A stretch of DNA of 56,634 nucleotides from a bacterium (lineage in GTDB: Bacteria > Patescibacteriota > 4484-211 > GCA-002791395), in contig JALWZS010000018.1 of the NCBI GenBank assembly GCA_027002475.1, positions 1 to 56,634 of the forward strand. Direction: 5' to 3'. A model generated the notes under the pieces. It did no database searches and was not told the origin of the DNA. It was given only the letters and a program-made list of their open reading frames with translations. Below are positions 16,767-26,178 of the stretch, piece by piece; the stretch's first letter is position 1, and every line of letters begins with the position of its first letter. The position numbers were made by a program, and so were the translations under genes.

Positions 16767-19634
16767 TTATATGCTCAGGTATTTCTTCAAATACTTCCCT
16801 GTATATGAGTTTTTATCTTTTAGTAAGCCTTTTACATTGCCGGTGTATATGACTCTTCCTCCAGCATCTCCGCCTTCAGGTCCTAAATCAACTATCCAGT
16901 CTGCAGTTTTTATTACATCAAGGTTATGTTCGATTACAATAACTGTGTTCCCTTGATCAACTAGTGTGTGTAAGACTTTGAGTAAGTTTTCTATATCAGC
17001 TGAGTGAAGACCGGTTGTTGGTTCGTCAAGTATATAAACAGTTTTACCGGTTGCTCTTTTTGATAGCTCTGTAGCGAGCTTTATCCTTTGTGCTTCTCCC
17101 CCACTTAAGGTTGGTGCGGGTTGACCTAGTTTCATGTAGCCAAGCCCAACATCCATTAGCGTCTTAAGTTTAGCTTTAATTGTTGGGATTGCGGCAAAAA
17201 AGTCGAGTGCGCTTTCTACGGTCATATCAAGAACCTGCGCAATGTCTTTACCTTTATATTTAATATCTAGCGTTTCTTTGTTGTATCTTGTCCCACCACA
17301 TACCTCGCACGTTACATACACATCTGATAAAAATTGCATTTCTATTCTATTTTGTCCTTCACCTTGACAGCTTTCGCATCTACCACCTTTTACATTAAAA
17401 CTAAAGCGACCAGGTTTATACCCACGTGCTTTAGATTCGGGTAGGCTGGCAAACAATTCTCTAATTGGTGTAAATACTCCTGTGTATGTAGCAGGATTTG
17501 ACCTTGGAGTTCTGCCTATTGGATTTTGGTTAATCTCGATTACCTTATCTACAAACTCTAGCCCTTTAATGCCTTTGTGTTTGCCTGGTTGCTGTTTGCT
17601 CCTATTTTTTTCTAATGCAAGTCGTTTATAAAGTGTTTCAAGAACCAAAGTTGACTTCCCAGAGCCAGATACTCCAGTTACACAGGTAAATGCACCAATA
17701 GGAAAAGAAACATCTATGTTTTTTAAGTTGTGTTCGCTTGCTCCAAGGATTGTGATACTCTTTTTTTCATCAATATCACGTTTGTGTTCAAACGGGTGAA
17801 CTTTTTTCTTGCCACTAAGATACGCTCCAGTTAAGGAGTTTTTGTCTTTCATTATTTGTTCGGGACTTCCTTGTGCAACTATTTGCCCGCCATGCAAGCC
17901 TGCCCCAGGACCGAAATCGATTATCCAATCACTTTTCTTCATTGTGTCTAAATCGTGTTCAACGATTATTACAGTGTTCCCTAAATCCCTAAGATTAGTT
18001 AGCGTAGCTAAAAGCTTATTGTGATCGCGTGGGTGTAACCCAATTGATGGTTCGTCGAGGACATACAAGACGCCGCTAAGACCTGATCCGATTTGGCTTG
18101 CTAGACGTATCCTTTGTGATTCTCCGCCCGATAATGTGCCTGATGTGCGATTTAATGTTAAGTAACTTAATCCGACATCGAGCAAGAACTTAACTCTGCT
18201 TTTTAGTTCCTTTACGATTGGTTTCGCAATCTGTTTTTCTCTCTCTGTTAGCTCGCTATGAGAATACTGCGCATTTACTCTGTCACTCTTTAACTCTTCA
18301 ACCCTCAAACTTGTTAGCCACTCCATTAACTCATCAATACTTAGTGCCGTAACTTCTGCAATATTCATTCCTAAAACGGTTACAGAAAGCGCTTCGTCTT
18401 TAAGCCGTGTTCCTTTGCAAGCACTACACTCTTTTTCAATAAGAAATCGCTTGTAATAATTGCGTGTAGAGTCGCTGTTTGTCTCTTTAAAACGCCTGAG
18501 TATTGTGGGGACTAGCCGTTCGTAGATAATTTCATCCATTGCAGGCTTTGGGATATCTTTTATTTTTGTGCTAAGTGAAAAGCCGTATTTTTCACCTAGA
18601 TCAATTAAGTACCTGCGAATACTAGTGTCATAGCTAATTGCCTGTGCCCATGGGAAAATCCCACCTTCCTCAAGCGTTAATTCTTCGTTCATTGTGCTTT
18701 CGATATCAACCTCTAGTTGTGTTCCAAGTCCGCCGCATACCGCACAAGCGCCATGTGGTGAGTTAAATGAAAAAGAGCGTGGTTCTAGTTCAGGAAGACT
18801 TATATTACACGTAGGACACGCAAATCTTTCACTAAACAAATGATCCTCAAACTCTTTTGGCTTTGCAGGAAAATTAAGTGATTTATCAAGAACTTTACTT
18901 GCAATAACTGTGCCATTACTTAGTTTTAGAGCCTTTTCTACTGAGTTTGTAAGTCTTACCCTGTCGATGTCTTTAGTTAGCACTAATCTGTCAACTATTG
19001 CCTCGATTGTGTGGCGGTTCGTTTTGATGAGGGTAATTGACTCATCGTCTAAATCATAAACTCGCTTGTCAATTCTGACCTTTGAGTATCCTCGACGCGC
19101 TAAATCATCAAGAAGTGCAGAGTACTCCCCTTTCCTATCTTTAACTAGTGGCGCTAGAATTAAGAGTCGAGTTCCTTCCTTTGTGCCACCAAATCGCTTA
19201 ATTATGGAGTCAACAATTTGGGCAGGGGTTTGTGCACTAATCTCTTCGCCGCAGTTTGGACAATGTGGGTGACCGATTCGCGCAAAAAGTAAGCGCAAGT
19301 AGTCGTAAATTTCGGTTGTTGTTCCGACTGTTGAACGTGGATTATGAGAAACAGTCTTTTGATCAATTGAAATCGCTGGGTTTAAACCGTCTATTTGGTC
19401 GACATCGGGCTTTTCCATCATGCCAAGGAACTGGCGAGCGTATGAGCTTAAAGATTCAACGTACCTACGTTGTCCTTCAGCATAAATTGTGTCAAACGCT
19501 AAAGAGCTTTTTCCGCTTCCAGAAACGCCTGTAAAGACGACAATTTTTTCTTTAGGTATTTTTAGGCTAATGTTTTTTAGGTTGTGAACTCTAGCCCCTT
19601 GGATTTCAATGTAACGTTGATTGCTTTTAGTCAT
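16767..19634 (-). CDS. uvrA: UvrABC excinuclease subunit A
   Basis: The protein has 955 residues, the normal length for UvrA. It is the damage-sensing ABC-type ATPase of nucleotide excision repair and loads UvrB onto DNA. Both nucleotide-binding domains are intact: Walker A GVSGSGKSS near residue 35 and GVSGSGKST near residue 650, each with an LSGGE(S/A)QR signature and VYVLDEP / VYILDEP Walker B. Zinc modules with CxxC pairs are present (CPNCGEE, CPTC...CAVC, CESCQGEG...CEVCGG). A TATATAAT lies 16 bases upstream of the ATG. uvrB lies about 600 bases away on the same strand, separated by an oppositely oriented kinase gene. Confidence 0.97.
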   Translation of the reverse strand: MTKSNQRYIEIQGARVHNLKNISLKIPKEKIVVFTGVSGSGKSSLAFDTIYAEGQRRYVESLSSYARQFLGMMEKPDVDQIDGLNPAISIDQKTVSHNPRSTVGTTTEIYDYLRLLFARIGHPHCPNCGEEISAQTPAQIVDSIIKRFGGTKEGTRLLILAPLVKDRKGEYSALLDDLARRGYSKVRIDKRVYDLDDESITLIKTNRHTIEAIVDRLVLTKDIDRVRLTNSVEKALKLSNGTVIASKVLDKSLNFPAKPKEFEDHLFSERFACPTCNISLPELEPRSFSFNSPHGACAVCGGLGTQLEVDIESTMNEELTLEEGGIFPWAQAISYDTSIRRYLIDLGEKYGFSLSTKIKDIPKPAMDEIIYERLVPTILRRFKETNSDSTRNYYKRFLIEKECSACKGTRLKDEALSVTVLGMNIAEVTALSIDELMEWLTSLRVEELKSDRVNAQYSHSELTEREKQIAKPIVKELKSRVKFLLDVGLSYLTLNRTSGTLSGGESQRIRLASQIGSGLSGVLYVLDEPSIGLHPRDHNKLLATLTNLRDLGNTVIIVEHDLDTMKKSDWIIDFGPGAGLHGGQIVAQGSPEQIMKDKNSLTGAYLSGKKKVHPFEHKRDIDEKKSITILGASEHNLKNIDVSFPIGAFTCVTGVSGSGKSTLVLETLYKRLALEKNRSKQQPGKHKGIKGLEFVDKVIEINQNPIGRTPRSNPATYTGVFTPIRELFASLPESKARGYKPGRFSFNVKGGRCESCQGEGQNRIEMQFLSDVYVTCEVCGGTRYNKETLDIKYKGKDIAQVLDMTVESALDFFAAIPTIKAKLKTLMDVGLGYMKLGQPAPTLSGGEAQRIKLATELSKRATGKTVYILDEPTTGLHSADIENLLKVLHTLVDQGNTVIVIEHNLDVIKTADWIVDLGPEGGDAGGRVIYTGNVKGLLKDKNSYTGKYLKKYLSI

Positions 19635-19688
19635 ATTTTGTAAACAGTTAATTATATAACGGATAGCGAGCTTGGCTCAATATTACGG

Positions 19689-19694
19689 TATAAT
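19689..19694 (+). promoter_or_regulatory. -10 box TATAAT, seven bases from ATG
   Basis: A perfect TATAAT on the plus strand precedes the ATG at 19702 by seven bases. It selects that ATG over an upstream in-frame codon at 19672, which would lie upstream of the predicted transcription start. Confidence 0.6.
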
Positions 19695-19701
19695 TGCGCG
19701 T

Positions 19702-20229
19702 ATGAGGTATCAACGTGCATTGATTAGTGGAAGACGTGCAACTGGAAAATCAACATTGCTTTGGGAGTTACAAAAGCGTTTAAATTGGCCAATTTTCTCT
19801 ATAAGTATGTTTCTTCGTGATTATATCAGGCAATATAACTTAACTCCTCAACAGGTGGACGAGCGGCGTGTTGAAATTGCAAAAGATATCGATGGGCGGA
19901 TTTTAAACTTATTGTCTAGCTCTAACAATGTACTAATAGAAGCAAAAGTATATGGTGGGATTAAAAAAAATCTCCCTGGTACTGCAAAAATACTGTTAAC
20001 TGCTTCTGACAATACGAGATACCAACGAAATGCGTTTAGGGAGGGAATATCGTTCGACAAGGCTAAGAAAAGGGTCATTAAGAAAGAGACTGAATGGGAA
20101 CAAAAAATGGCAAAAATACTAGGGTTTAACGATTTCTTTGATCCTAAATATTATGATTTAGTTGTCGATACAACAAATCTTACTCGCGAGCAAGTTGCTG
20201 ACAAGGTAGAGACATGGTTAAAAAGTTAA
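19702..20229 (+). CDS. P-loop nucleoside/nucleotide kinase-like protein
   Basis: The protein has 175 residues. A Walker A motif GRRATGKST is at about residues 9-17, followed by helices and a lid-like basic region (RYQRNAFREGISFDKAKKRVIKKE), which matches the cytidylate kinase-like/AAA_33 small kinase group. A DxxxDTT strand (YDLVVDTTNLT) near residue 155 fits the last strand of this fold. The substrate is unknown; CMP/dCMP or dephospho-CoA-type kinases are possible. It lies between uvrA and uvrB on the opposite strand and converges on uvrB, with only two bases between the stops. Confidence 0.75.
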   Translation: MRYQRALISGRRATGKSTLLWELQKRLNWPIFSISMFLRDYIRQYNLTPQQVDERRVEIAKDIDGRILNLLSSSNNVLIEAKVYGGIKKNLPGTAKILLTASDNTRYQRNAFREGISFDKAKKRVIKKETEWEQKMAKILGFNDFFDPKYYDLVVDTTNLTREQVADKVETWLKS

Positions 20230-20231
20230 TA

Positions 20232-22691
20232 CTATCGTTTAGCTTCATCGTTATCTGCGGAATGCGCACTCTTAAGCTCTCGTATCCTATCTCTTATTTT
20301 GGCAGCGCGCTCAAAATCTAGCTCTTTCGCAGCCTTTTTCATTTGTTTGGTTAGTTCAGATATAAGTTTATCTGTTGTTGTGTCATATTCCGTTTGTTTG
20401 ATGTGTTTGCGACTTGTGACTTGTGATTTGTTTGGAGTTTGTGATTTGTAATTTGTAGTTTTTTGTAAAAGCCCTTCGATATCTAATTGTTCGCTCCCGT
20501 AGTCCTTTACCTTTTTCGACCGTTCAATCAGTTGGCTTCTAATTGGCTTGTTTATACTTTTGGGTGTGATTTTGTGTTTCTTGTTGTATTCAAGTTGGAT
20601 TTTGCGTCGTCTGTTTACTTCGTCGATTGCTCGTTGCATGCTGGCAGTAACTTTGTCTGCATACATGATTACCCTACCCTCTACATGCCTAGCGGCTCTT
20701 CCCATTGTTTGGATTAAAGACGTCTCTGAACGTAAGAATCCTTCCTTATCGGCATCTAAAATTGCAACTAAACTTACTTCTGGTAAGTCTAAGCCCTCTC
20801 TTAACAAATTTATCCCGACAACGACGTCATACTCCCCTTTTCGAAGAGCATTTAAGATGTCTACCCTATCTAGAGTATCTACATCTGAGTGTAAGTACTG
20901 AACAGATATGTCTTGTTCTCGAAGGTAGTCTGTTAAATCTTCTGCCATCCTTTTTGTAAGCGTTGTTACCAGTACTCGTTGCTTTTTCTTGACGGTTTTT
21001 ATTATCTCATCTATTAAATTTTCTATTTGGCTTTTGGTTCCCCTCACAACGATTTCTGGGTCGACAAGCCCGGTCGGGCGAATGAGTTGCTCCACAATGC
21101 CGGTTTGGGGGTAGTCGTTAAGTTGCAGCGTTTGAGAGTTGGAGGGTTGGAGAGTTGAGGACATAATCCTCTTATACTCCTTAATACTCCTTTCTATCTC
21201 CCAACTTGATGGGGTTGCGCTTGTGTAGACTATTTGATTAGCCTTTTGCAAAAACTCATCAAGGGTTAATGGGCGATTATCTAGTGCGCTTGGTAGTCTA
21301 AACCCAAAGTCAATTAGTGTTTCTTTCCTTGCCCTGTCGCCGTTATACATTCCCTTGATTTGAGGTACTGTGATGTGGGATTCGTCAATAATAATTAAGT
21401 GATCTTCCGGAAAATAGTCTAGAAGTGAAAATGGTGGTTCTCCTGGCTTTCTGCCGTCAAAATATCTTGAGTAGTTTTCAATCCCCTTGCAGTAACCAAT
21501 TTGTTCAAGCATCTCTAAGTCGTATTCTGTTTTTTGCTTAAGTCTGTAGGCTTCAACGCTTTTGTTTTGGCTTTCAAGCTCTTTTACTCGTTTTTCTAAA
21601 TCTTTCTTGATTTGCTCTATCCCCTTTTTGATTCTTTGAGTATCGGCAACATAATGCTTGGCTGGATATAGGGTAAACTCGCCAAATTTTTCTAGTTTAG
21701 AAAGAAGCGATTGTACTAATGCATCGGTACTATTTGAGATTGCTTCGTGCACCTCTGCTGGATTGTCGGTTACCTCGGTGGTACGAGAGTTATTTGCTTG
21801 GAGAAGCGCAGCTTCTCCCGTAAGCACGCCTTGCGTGCGTCCATCGCGAGGAGCAACGCGACGCGGCGATCCGTTGTCGCTCGAGATTACTTCGTCGGAA
21901 ATCTTTGATTTTCTCCTCGTAATGACATTTGTATATTCCAGCTTGTCATTGCGAGCCTGATGAATATCAGGCGTGGCAATCTCATCATTTGCTTTTAATG
22001 CTTTTCCTGTAACTGGGTGGATTAGTTTTATCGATTCTAATTTGTCGCCAAAAATGACTAGTCTTATAGCACTATCCAAATAGGCTGGGAATATATCAAT
22101 GGTTTCGCCTGTTACTCTAAACGTCCCCCTTTTAAATTCATAGTCCGAGCGCGTGTAATAAAGTTGTACTAATCTTACAAATAGGTCTTGTTGTCTAAGC
22201 GGCATACCTTCCTTTAAAGTGAGAGTAGTTTTTTTGTACTCAATTGCGCTACCCAAATTATAGATTGCACTGACACTTGCGACTACAATTACATCGCTCC
22301 TTGTCATTAGCGCAGTTGTAGCGGAAAGACGAAGTTTGTCGATATCTTCATTTATAGAAGCATCTTTTTCGATATATGTATCTGTTTGAGGAATATAGGC
22401 TTCTGGTTGGTAATAGTCGTAATAGCTTACAAAGTATTCAACCGCGTTGTCTGGGAAAAATTCTTTATATTCTTGATATAACTGAGCTGCTAGAGTTTTG
22501 TTATGAGATATAACTAGTGTGGGTTTATTAACGTTTTGGATGAGATTGGCAACGGTAAAAGTTTTACCGCTTCCAGTAACACCCAAAAGTGTTTGATGCT
22601 TCATGCCTGCGTTAACACCGTTTGTTAAATGCTTTATTGCCTGCGGTTGATCCCCTGTTGGTTTGTATGGAGAGTGTAATTTAAAACTCAT
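20232..22691 (-). CDS. uvrB: UvrABC excinuclease subunit B carrying three in-frame repeat insertions
   Basis: UvrB is the helicase-like subunit that opens DNA at lesions and recruits UvrC. Walker A GVTGSGKT (about residue 38), the beta-hairpin region [16 protein letters not shown], the IRPTGL motif and a C-terminal UVR motif ([17 protein letters not shown]) are all present. At 819 residues it is about 140 longer than usual UvrB. The excess is at three places that coincide with the dispersed repeats: about residues 235-315 (family A), 505-525 (family [15 protein letters not shown]) and 743-765 (family [14 protein letters not shown]). All three keep the frame and leave the known motifs intact. 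The start has a good SD (GGAGG, five bases from ATG), unusual among the core genes here. Confidence 0.95.
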   Translation of the reverse strand: MSFKLHSPYKPTGDQPQAIKHLTNGVNAGMKHQTLLGVTGSGKTFTVANLIQNVNKPTLVISHNKTLAAQLYQEYKEFFPDNAVEYFVSYYDYYQPEAYIPQTDTYIEKDASINEDIDKLRLSATTALMTRSDVIVVASVSAIYNLGSAIEYKKTTLTLKEGMPLRQQDLFVRLVQLYYTRSDYEFKRGTFRVTGETIDIFPAYLDSAIRLVIFGDKLESIKLIHPVTGKALKANDEIATPDIHQARNDKLEYTNVITRRKSKISDEVISSDNGSPRRVAPRDGRTQGVLTGEAALLQANNSRTTEVTDNPAEVHEAISNSTDALVQSLLSKLEKFGEFTLYPAKHYVADTQRIKKGIEQIKKDLEKRVKELESQNKSVEAYRLKQKTEYDLEMLEQIGYCKGIENYSRYFDGRKPGEPPFSLLDYFPEDHLIIIDESHITVPQIKGMYNGDRARKETLIDFGFRLPSALDNRPLTLDEFLQKANQIVYTSATPSSWEIERSIKEYKRIMSSTLQPSNSQTLQLNDYPQTGIVEQLIRPTGLVDPEIVVRGTKSQIENLIDEIIKTVKKKQRVLVTTLTKRMAEDLTDYLREQDISVQYLHSDVDTLDRVDILNALRKGEYDVVVGINLLREGLDLPEVSLVAILDADKEGFLRSETSLIQTMGRAARHVEGRVIMYADKVTASMQRAIDEVNRRRKIQLEYNKKHKITPKSINKPIRSQLIERSKKVKDYGSEQLDIEGLLQKTTNYKSQTPNKSQVTSRKHIKQTEYDTTTDKLISELTKQMKKAAKELDFERAAKIRDRIRELKSAHSADNDEAKR
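20395..20465. repeat. Family C repeat inside uvrB
   Basis: A run of TTTGTGATTTGTAATTTG-type units lies within the uvrB coding region, between the helicase domain and the UVR motif. The same unit dominates the intergenic gaps near ruvC, ruvB and trmD. It is translated on the minus strand as a Lys/Ser/Thr/Asn-rich linker. Confidence 0.8.
21118..21168. repeat. Family B repeat inside uvrB
   Basis: The stretch with GTTTGAGAGTTGGAGGGTTG and GAGAGTTGAGGAC matches the family B tandem units at 44985-45275 and 51130-51570. It adds about 20 residues just before the conserved IRPTGL motif of UvrB, where normal UvrB has no such segment. Confidence 0.75.
21799..21989. repeat. Family A repeat inside uvrB
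   Basis: This contains GCTTCTCCCGTAAGCACG, CGTGCGTCCATCGCGAGGAG, GCGACGCGGCGATC and GTCATTGCGAGCC ... GGCAATCTCAT. The first half closely parallels the copy at 51225-51285 (GCTTCTCCCGTAAGTACG ... GTGGCGATCT), and the second half matches the TCATTGCGAG ends of other copies. It contributes most of an extra segment of about 80-100 residues in UvrB. Confidence 0.85.
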
Positions 22692-22808
22692 CAGACCTCC
22701 ATTTTACCCTGCTTGGGCTATTTTTGATTTGCGAAATGGATTTTGAAGGTGTAATATATGGCTTATAGCACATCCACTCTGAAAAATCCCCAAACAAGGA
22801 GGTGGGAA

Positions 22809-23033
22809 ATGAGTGAGAACATCACTATCCGTTTCCAACAACTCTATGACGGTGCTGTGGTCATCGCCGGGGAACATTGGACATCACTGCGATTGGGCAA
22901 AGTTCTGGAGGTTAGGGATAATGGGGCGGTCATTGCGCCTTTAGGGAAGAACGGCGAGTTATTACGAGGACGTAGTTTTTTTGTTAGAGCTGGTGGTTTG
23001 TTTTTGAATGCGGAGCCTAAGGGGGATGCGTAA
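22809..23033 (+). CDS. Small hypothetical protein (74 aa)
   Basis: The start at 22809 is set by a strong SD, AAGGAGGTG, five bases upstream. The sequence (ITIRFQQLYDGAVVIAGEHW..., APLGKNGELLRGRSFFVRAGG) suggests a small beta-barrel-like domain, but I do not recognise the family. A clear intrinsic terminator follows, so it is a monocistronic unit. The strong SD, G+C-richer codons and tight terminator resemble the island at 28-43 kb rather than the surrounding core genes, so it may be a detached part of the same kind of element. Confidence 0.75.
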   Translation: MSENITIRFQQLYDGAVVIAGEHWTSLRLGKVLEVRDNGAVIAPLGKNGELLRGRSFFVRAGGLFLNAEPKGDA

Positions 23034-23055
23034 GATGAGAAGATGTGATTTGGGA

Positions 23056-23097
23056 GGGCGGCTGTAATAAAGCTTTCATACAGTCGCCCATTTTTTA
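23056..23097 (+). terminator. Intrinsic terminator
   Basis: GGGCGGCTGT (23056-23065) pairs with ACAGTCGCCC (23080-23089), with one G-T pair, and is followed by a T-run at 23091-23096. It sits 22 bases after the stop of the 74-residue gene. Confidence 0.85.
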
Positions 23098-23136
23098 TGG
23101 GCAGCTCTCGAGTGTTGTGCATATACTTTAAATTAT

Positions 23137-23307
23137 TTAATATCTTGAATGTCTTTGGGATACACGAGGTGGAACACGGCGAGCGTTCTTTAGTGAGTGT
23201 TGACAACTGATACATATCTCCACAGATGTACAAGGGTTAATAGCGCCGCAGTATGGACATACGCGCTCCCAGTTCGTATCAATATTTTCTCAAAAGAGGT
23301 TGTGCAT
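23137..23307 (-). pseudogene. Broken zinc-ribbon small protein gene (in-frame TGA at codon 6)
   Basis: On the minus strand, ATG at 23307 starts two bases beyond the stop of the glycosyltransferase gene (TGA-ATA-ATG). The frame reads M-H-N-L-F, then TGA (23290-23292), then continues to a TAA at 23137-23139. The continuation contains a clean zinc ribbon, ERVCPYCGAINP ... EICISCQHSL, with two CxxC pairs. No ATG, GTG or TTG lies between the TGA and the first Cys. Because TGA is a stop elsewhere in this window, I call it a broken gene or one using a rare start; a sequencing error is also possible. Confidence 0.5.
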
Positions 23308-23310
23308 TAT

Positions 23311-24225
23311 TCAGGTCTCTTTTGTAACAAGCTGCAAGTTGTATTGGATAAATTCTTCAGATTTTAAGTATTCAGGTCTGTTGACAAAATAACTCTTGGG
23401 CACTTTTCTAAGTCTCCAGAATTCACGTAGTGAGCCGATCAGTCTAAAAAAACGATACGCATATAAAACGAGGAAAAATGTAACACCGTGAGATAGTCTG
23501 TAATGTTCACCTTTTTTAAAGTACTGGGTAAGTATTTTTACTTTACTTGTCTTATTGATGTACATATCAGAAAATGCTAGGTATGACCGAAGTCTTCCGT
23601 ACCTCATCCAAGTCTTATAAAGCTTTGGTACGTTGTCAGGTTGATGATACATAACTACATCGCTAGCACGTCTAACAGTTATGTTCGTGTTTTGGCGGAG
23701 TATTCGCTCGGACCACTCTGAGTCTTCACAACCGCTGAGTTCGGGGTCGTATAGTCCATAACGATAATAGATCGTTTTGCGTACTATTAAGTTCGGAGAA
23801 TAAAGTCTTTTAGGAAATTCATACCATAAACTGCGAAGCACATTGTACTGTTGAGTTAATTTACTGTCATTGTTCTCAAATATTACTTTTCCCATTACGA
23901 CGTCAGCATCATTTGTGTATTGCTTCGCTCGGTTTATGTAATCTTTAGGTATATGACAGTCTGAGTCTAACATCACGACATAATCAAATTTCGCGTGAAG
24001 TATGGCAACATTTCTTGCTAAAGATATGTTCTTTTCGTTGATGCAGAGGAATCGAATGTTTTTATGGTTCAAGTATGCCGCTGTTAATTTTTCCTGATAA
24101 TCTTTTGGGCTTTGGTTTAGAACTACTATGCATTCACACTCATGTGACATTTCTGCTGCAATGAAAGAATCTAGTGCCGTGTATATTCGTGTGTCGTTGT
24201 ATGTTGGGACGACAAAGCTATACAT
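23311..24225 (-). CDS. Family 2 glycosyltransferase
   Basis: The protein has 304 residues with a GT-A fold start (YSFVVPTYNDT) and a DXD-type motif in VVMLDSDCHIP at about residue 92, so it should transfer a sugar from a nucleotide-sugar donor. The GCEDSEWSERIL motif near residue 160 matches the acceptor-side ED motif of this family. A C-terminal hydrophobic stretch (VTFFLVLYAYRFFRLI) may associate with the membrane. Its ATG overlaps the end of the upstream methyltransferase gene by eight bases. Likely works in surface glycan or glycoprotein assembly; donor and acceptor are unknown. Confidence 0.88.
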   Translation of the reverse strand: MYSFVVPTYNDTRIYTALDSFIAAEMSHECECIVVLNQSPKDYQEKLTAAYLNHKNIRFLCINEKNISLARNVAILHAKFDYVVMLDSDCHIPKDYINRAKQYTNDADVVMGKVIFENNDSKLTQQYNVLRSLWYEFPKRLYSPNLIVRKTIYYRYGLYDPELSGCEDSEWSERILRQNTNITVRRASDVVMYHQPDNVPKLYKTWMRYGRLRSYLAFSDMYINKTSKVKILTQYFKKGEHYRLSHGVTFFLVLYAYRFFRLIGSLREFWRLRKVPKSYFVNRPEYLKSEEFIQYNLQLVTKET

Positions 24226-25024
24226 GATTACGTTTCTTGCTGGCTATTATAAGTAAACCGTGGGGTTCTTTGTGCCCCCAAGATGTAACAAATTCAATCT
24301 TAAAAAATGGCAATAAAAGCGGCCAGAGAAGGCTGTGTAGGAATCTGCTCTTTCGTCGTACCACTTCTAGTATCTCATATAACAACTCTGAGAGTTTATA
24401 GTAGTGTTTTATGGAATTGGTAACGGTAAAGCCAGCATTCTCTAGGTAAGATTGCAGTGCATCTTCAGTAAACCCACTGTGTTCATGGTGGTCTTCTCCA
24501 TATGAGAAATGCTCCTCTAATTTTATGTATTTTTTATCTTCCCCATACGGTACGCGTATGCAAATTCGTCCATCTTCTTTTAGGTGGTTATAAGCAACTT
24601 TAAGTACTTCTGAGATATTCGGTATGTGTTCTAACACGTCAAATATAATACAAGCATTAAAGCTCTTGTTACTCTTGTACCTTGTAGCATCGGCATTAAA
24701 GTACCTTATAGGAAGTTTAAGTGTTTTGGAGACTTGTATAGCTTGGTCTAGTCTATGCTGCATAAGATCTAACCCTACCCCAGTGATTCCATAATCTATC
24801 GCTAGTTGGTTCAGTAGTGCCCCTTCGCCACATCCTAAGTCCAGTACACTACAATTTGTAGTGATGTTGCAGTATCGTCTAACGAGATAATAAGAGATAT
24901 GATATGGCACGAATGGCATCCCAAATAATGCGTAGTGAATTTTCCAATATATATTTTTTTGTATTAGGGAGTACGCACTGGCAATCCTACCCTTGAATAG
25001 TTTTTTATATATTTTGTTCGTCAT
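24218..25024 (-). CDS. Class I SAM-dependent methyltransferase
   Basis: The protein has 268 residues. Motif I VLDLGCGEGALL (about residues 60-71), an acidic strand end (VGLDLMQHR) and ACIIFDVLEHIP are the usual SAM-binding features of UbiE/COQ5-like methyltransferases. It starts inside the stop of the upstream glycosyltransferase (ATGA overlap) and overlaps the next gene by eight bases, so the three form one translationally coupled unit. In this context it probably methylates a sugar or lipid-linked glycan; the substrate is inferred from neighbours only. Confidence 0.88.
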   Translation of the reverse strand: MTNKIYKKLFKGRIASAYSLIQKNIYWKIHYALFGMPFVPYHISYYLVRRYCNITTNCSVLDLGCGEGALLNQLAIDYGITGVGLDLMQHRLDQAIQVSKTLKLPIRYFNADATRYKSNKSFNACIIFDVLEHIPNISEVLKVAYNHLKEDGRICIRVPYGEDKKYIKLEEHFSYGEDHHEHSGFTEDALQSYLENAGFTVTNSIKHYYKLSELLYEILEVVRRKSRFLHSLLWPLLLPFFKIEFVTSWGHKEPHGLLIIASKKRNHV

Positions 25025-26106
25025 AACGTTGATGACTCTCGTGTGAAAACTGCATCTTTAGGCAAGAAAAAACGATTCTTTATTCCCAACCAATAGAGTC
25101 GATACATAATGATTAGAAGGTAAAGTAATTTGGCAATAGTAGAATACTCTTTATTGCTAAGAAAATCAATAAATATCTTAGGATAACTTTTAGAACTGTT
25201 GTCATTTATGAGCATATTAATAAACCTGCTTTTTACTCTGGGCTTTTTATTCAGATAGCGCTTACACAGCTTCGGGTGCTTCCTTTTTAATTGTTTATAT
25301 GCAGCGTCAAAACGGTCTATTTGCTTTAGGTAGTCATGCCAGGTCTCAGGTTTTTTGTAGCTGTATGATGTGTCCTCTACAATTATAAACCCTTTGCTTT
25401 TATCCTTTGAGTATAATTCTAACCAAAAGTCTTCTGCCATTGTTTCTTCTGGAAATCCTTCAGGTAGGAGTTTTTTTCTAAAGCTAAATGCTCTTCCTAT
25501 GAGAGAGTGTTCATCGTTTTTGTAAAAATAGTCGTGATGTACTCTTTGTACTTGCATAAGGAGGGAATTATTGGAGAGGTTTGCCGGAAAACCCACAGCT
25601 ACTGCGGCTAGGTAATCTGGGTTATGTTGGAGTGCATAATATAGACTTGCTATAAGGTTAGGTTTTAGGCGGATATCGTCAACAATTTGTACAATTATAT
25701 CGGATTTACAATGTTGTAAGCCGATGTTTAATGCACGCGGTTTGCCTGGTTTGCTCTCCTTGATTACGTCAATTTGACGATTTGGTGCCTGGAATTTTTC
25801 TTTAACTTCTTGAGCATACTTAATGCTAGAGCTATGGCACGCGCTGCATACTATTACTACTTGTAAGTTCGTGTTTGTAGGCAATTCTTGGTTAGAGATA
25901 TCCGACACTGTTAGTTCTAAGGTGGATGAGTTATGAAACGGTATTAATACAGAAATCAATTCTTGCTGGTCGTTTAGTTTTTGTAAACTAGGAAGATCCC
26001 TTATGGGAGTAGCGGGTATCGTAAAGCTTCCAGTAGATTTATGGTTAAGAGTACCATTGTATATAGAATAGTAGTTGTACTGCTCCTTTTCTTTAGTGGC
26101 CTCCAT
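25021..26106 (-). CDS. Family 2 glycosyltransferase with C-terminal hydrophobic region
   Basis: The 361-residue product contains ISVLIPFHN at the start of the GT-A domain (about residue 50), KPGKPRALNIGL, and the nucleotide-binding acidic motif IVDDIRLKP. The C-terminus has a hydrophobic stretch (IAKLLYLLIIMYRLYWLGI). I chose ATG at 26106 because AAAGGA lies six bases upstream; an upstream extension to 26202 would overlap the divergent APH-like gene. It is the first gene of the minus-strand glycan unit. Confidence 0.85.
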   Translation of the reverse strand: MEATKEKEQYNYYSIYNGTLNHKSTGSFTIPATPIRDLPSLQKLNDQQELISVLIPFHNSSTLELTVSDISNQELPTNTNLQVVIVCSACHSSSIKYAQEVKEKFQAPNRQIDVIKESKPGKPRALNIGLQHCKSDIIVQIVDDIRLKPNLIASLYYALQHNPDYLAAVAVGFPANLSNNSLLMQVQRVHHDYFYKNDEHSLIGRAFSFRKKLLPEGFPEETMAEDFWLELYSKDKSKGFIIVEDTSYSYKKPETWHDYLKQIDRFDAAYKQLKRKHPKLCKRYLNKKPRVKSRFINMLINDNSSKSYPKIFIDFLSNKEYSTIAKLLYLLIIMYRLYWLGIKNRFFLPKDAVFTRESSTL

Positions 26107-26178
26107 ATATTCCTTTGTAGTTCGTATTGTTAGCACTAGGATGATATCATATTGAGGAATTCTATAAACATATTTTCG

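Noticed and set aside
22844-23233. Minus-strand 129-codon frame
   Set aside because: It runs antisense through the 74-residue gene and its terminator; the zinc-ribbon pattern is in a different frame.
23290-23292. TGA recoded as glycine (genetic code 25) in the zinc-ribbon frame
   Set aside because: TGA ends the HtrA gene and occurs as the stop in several ATGA overlaps in this window, so it is an ordinary stop here.
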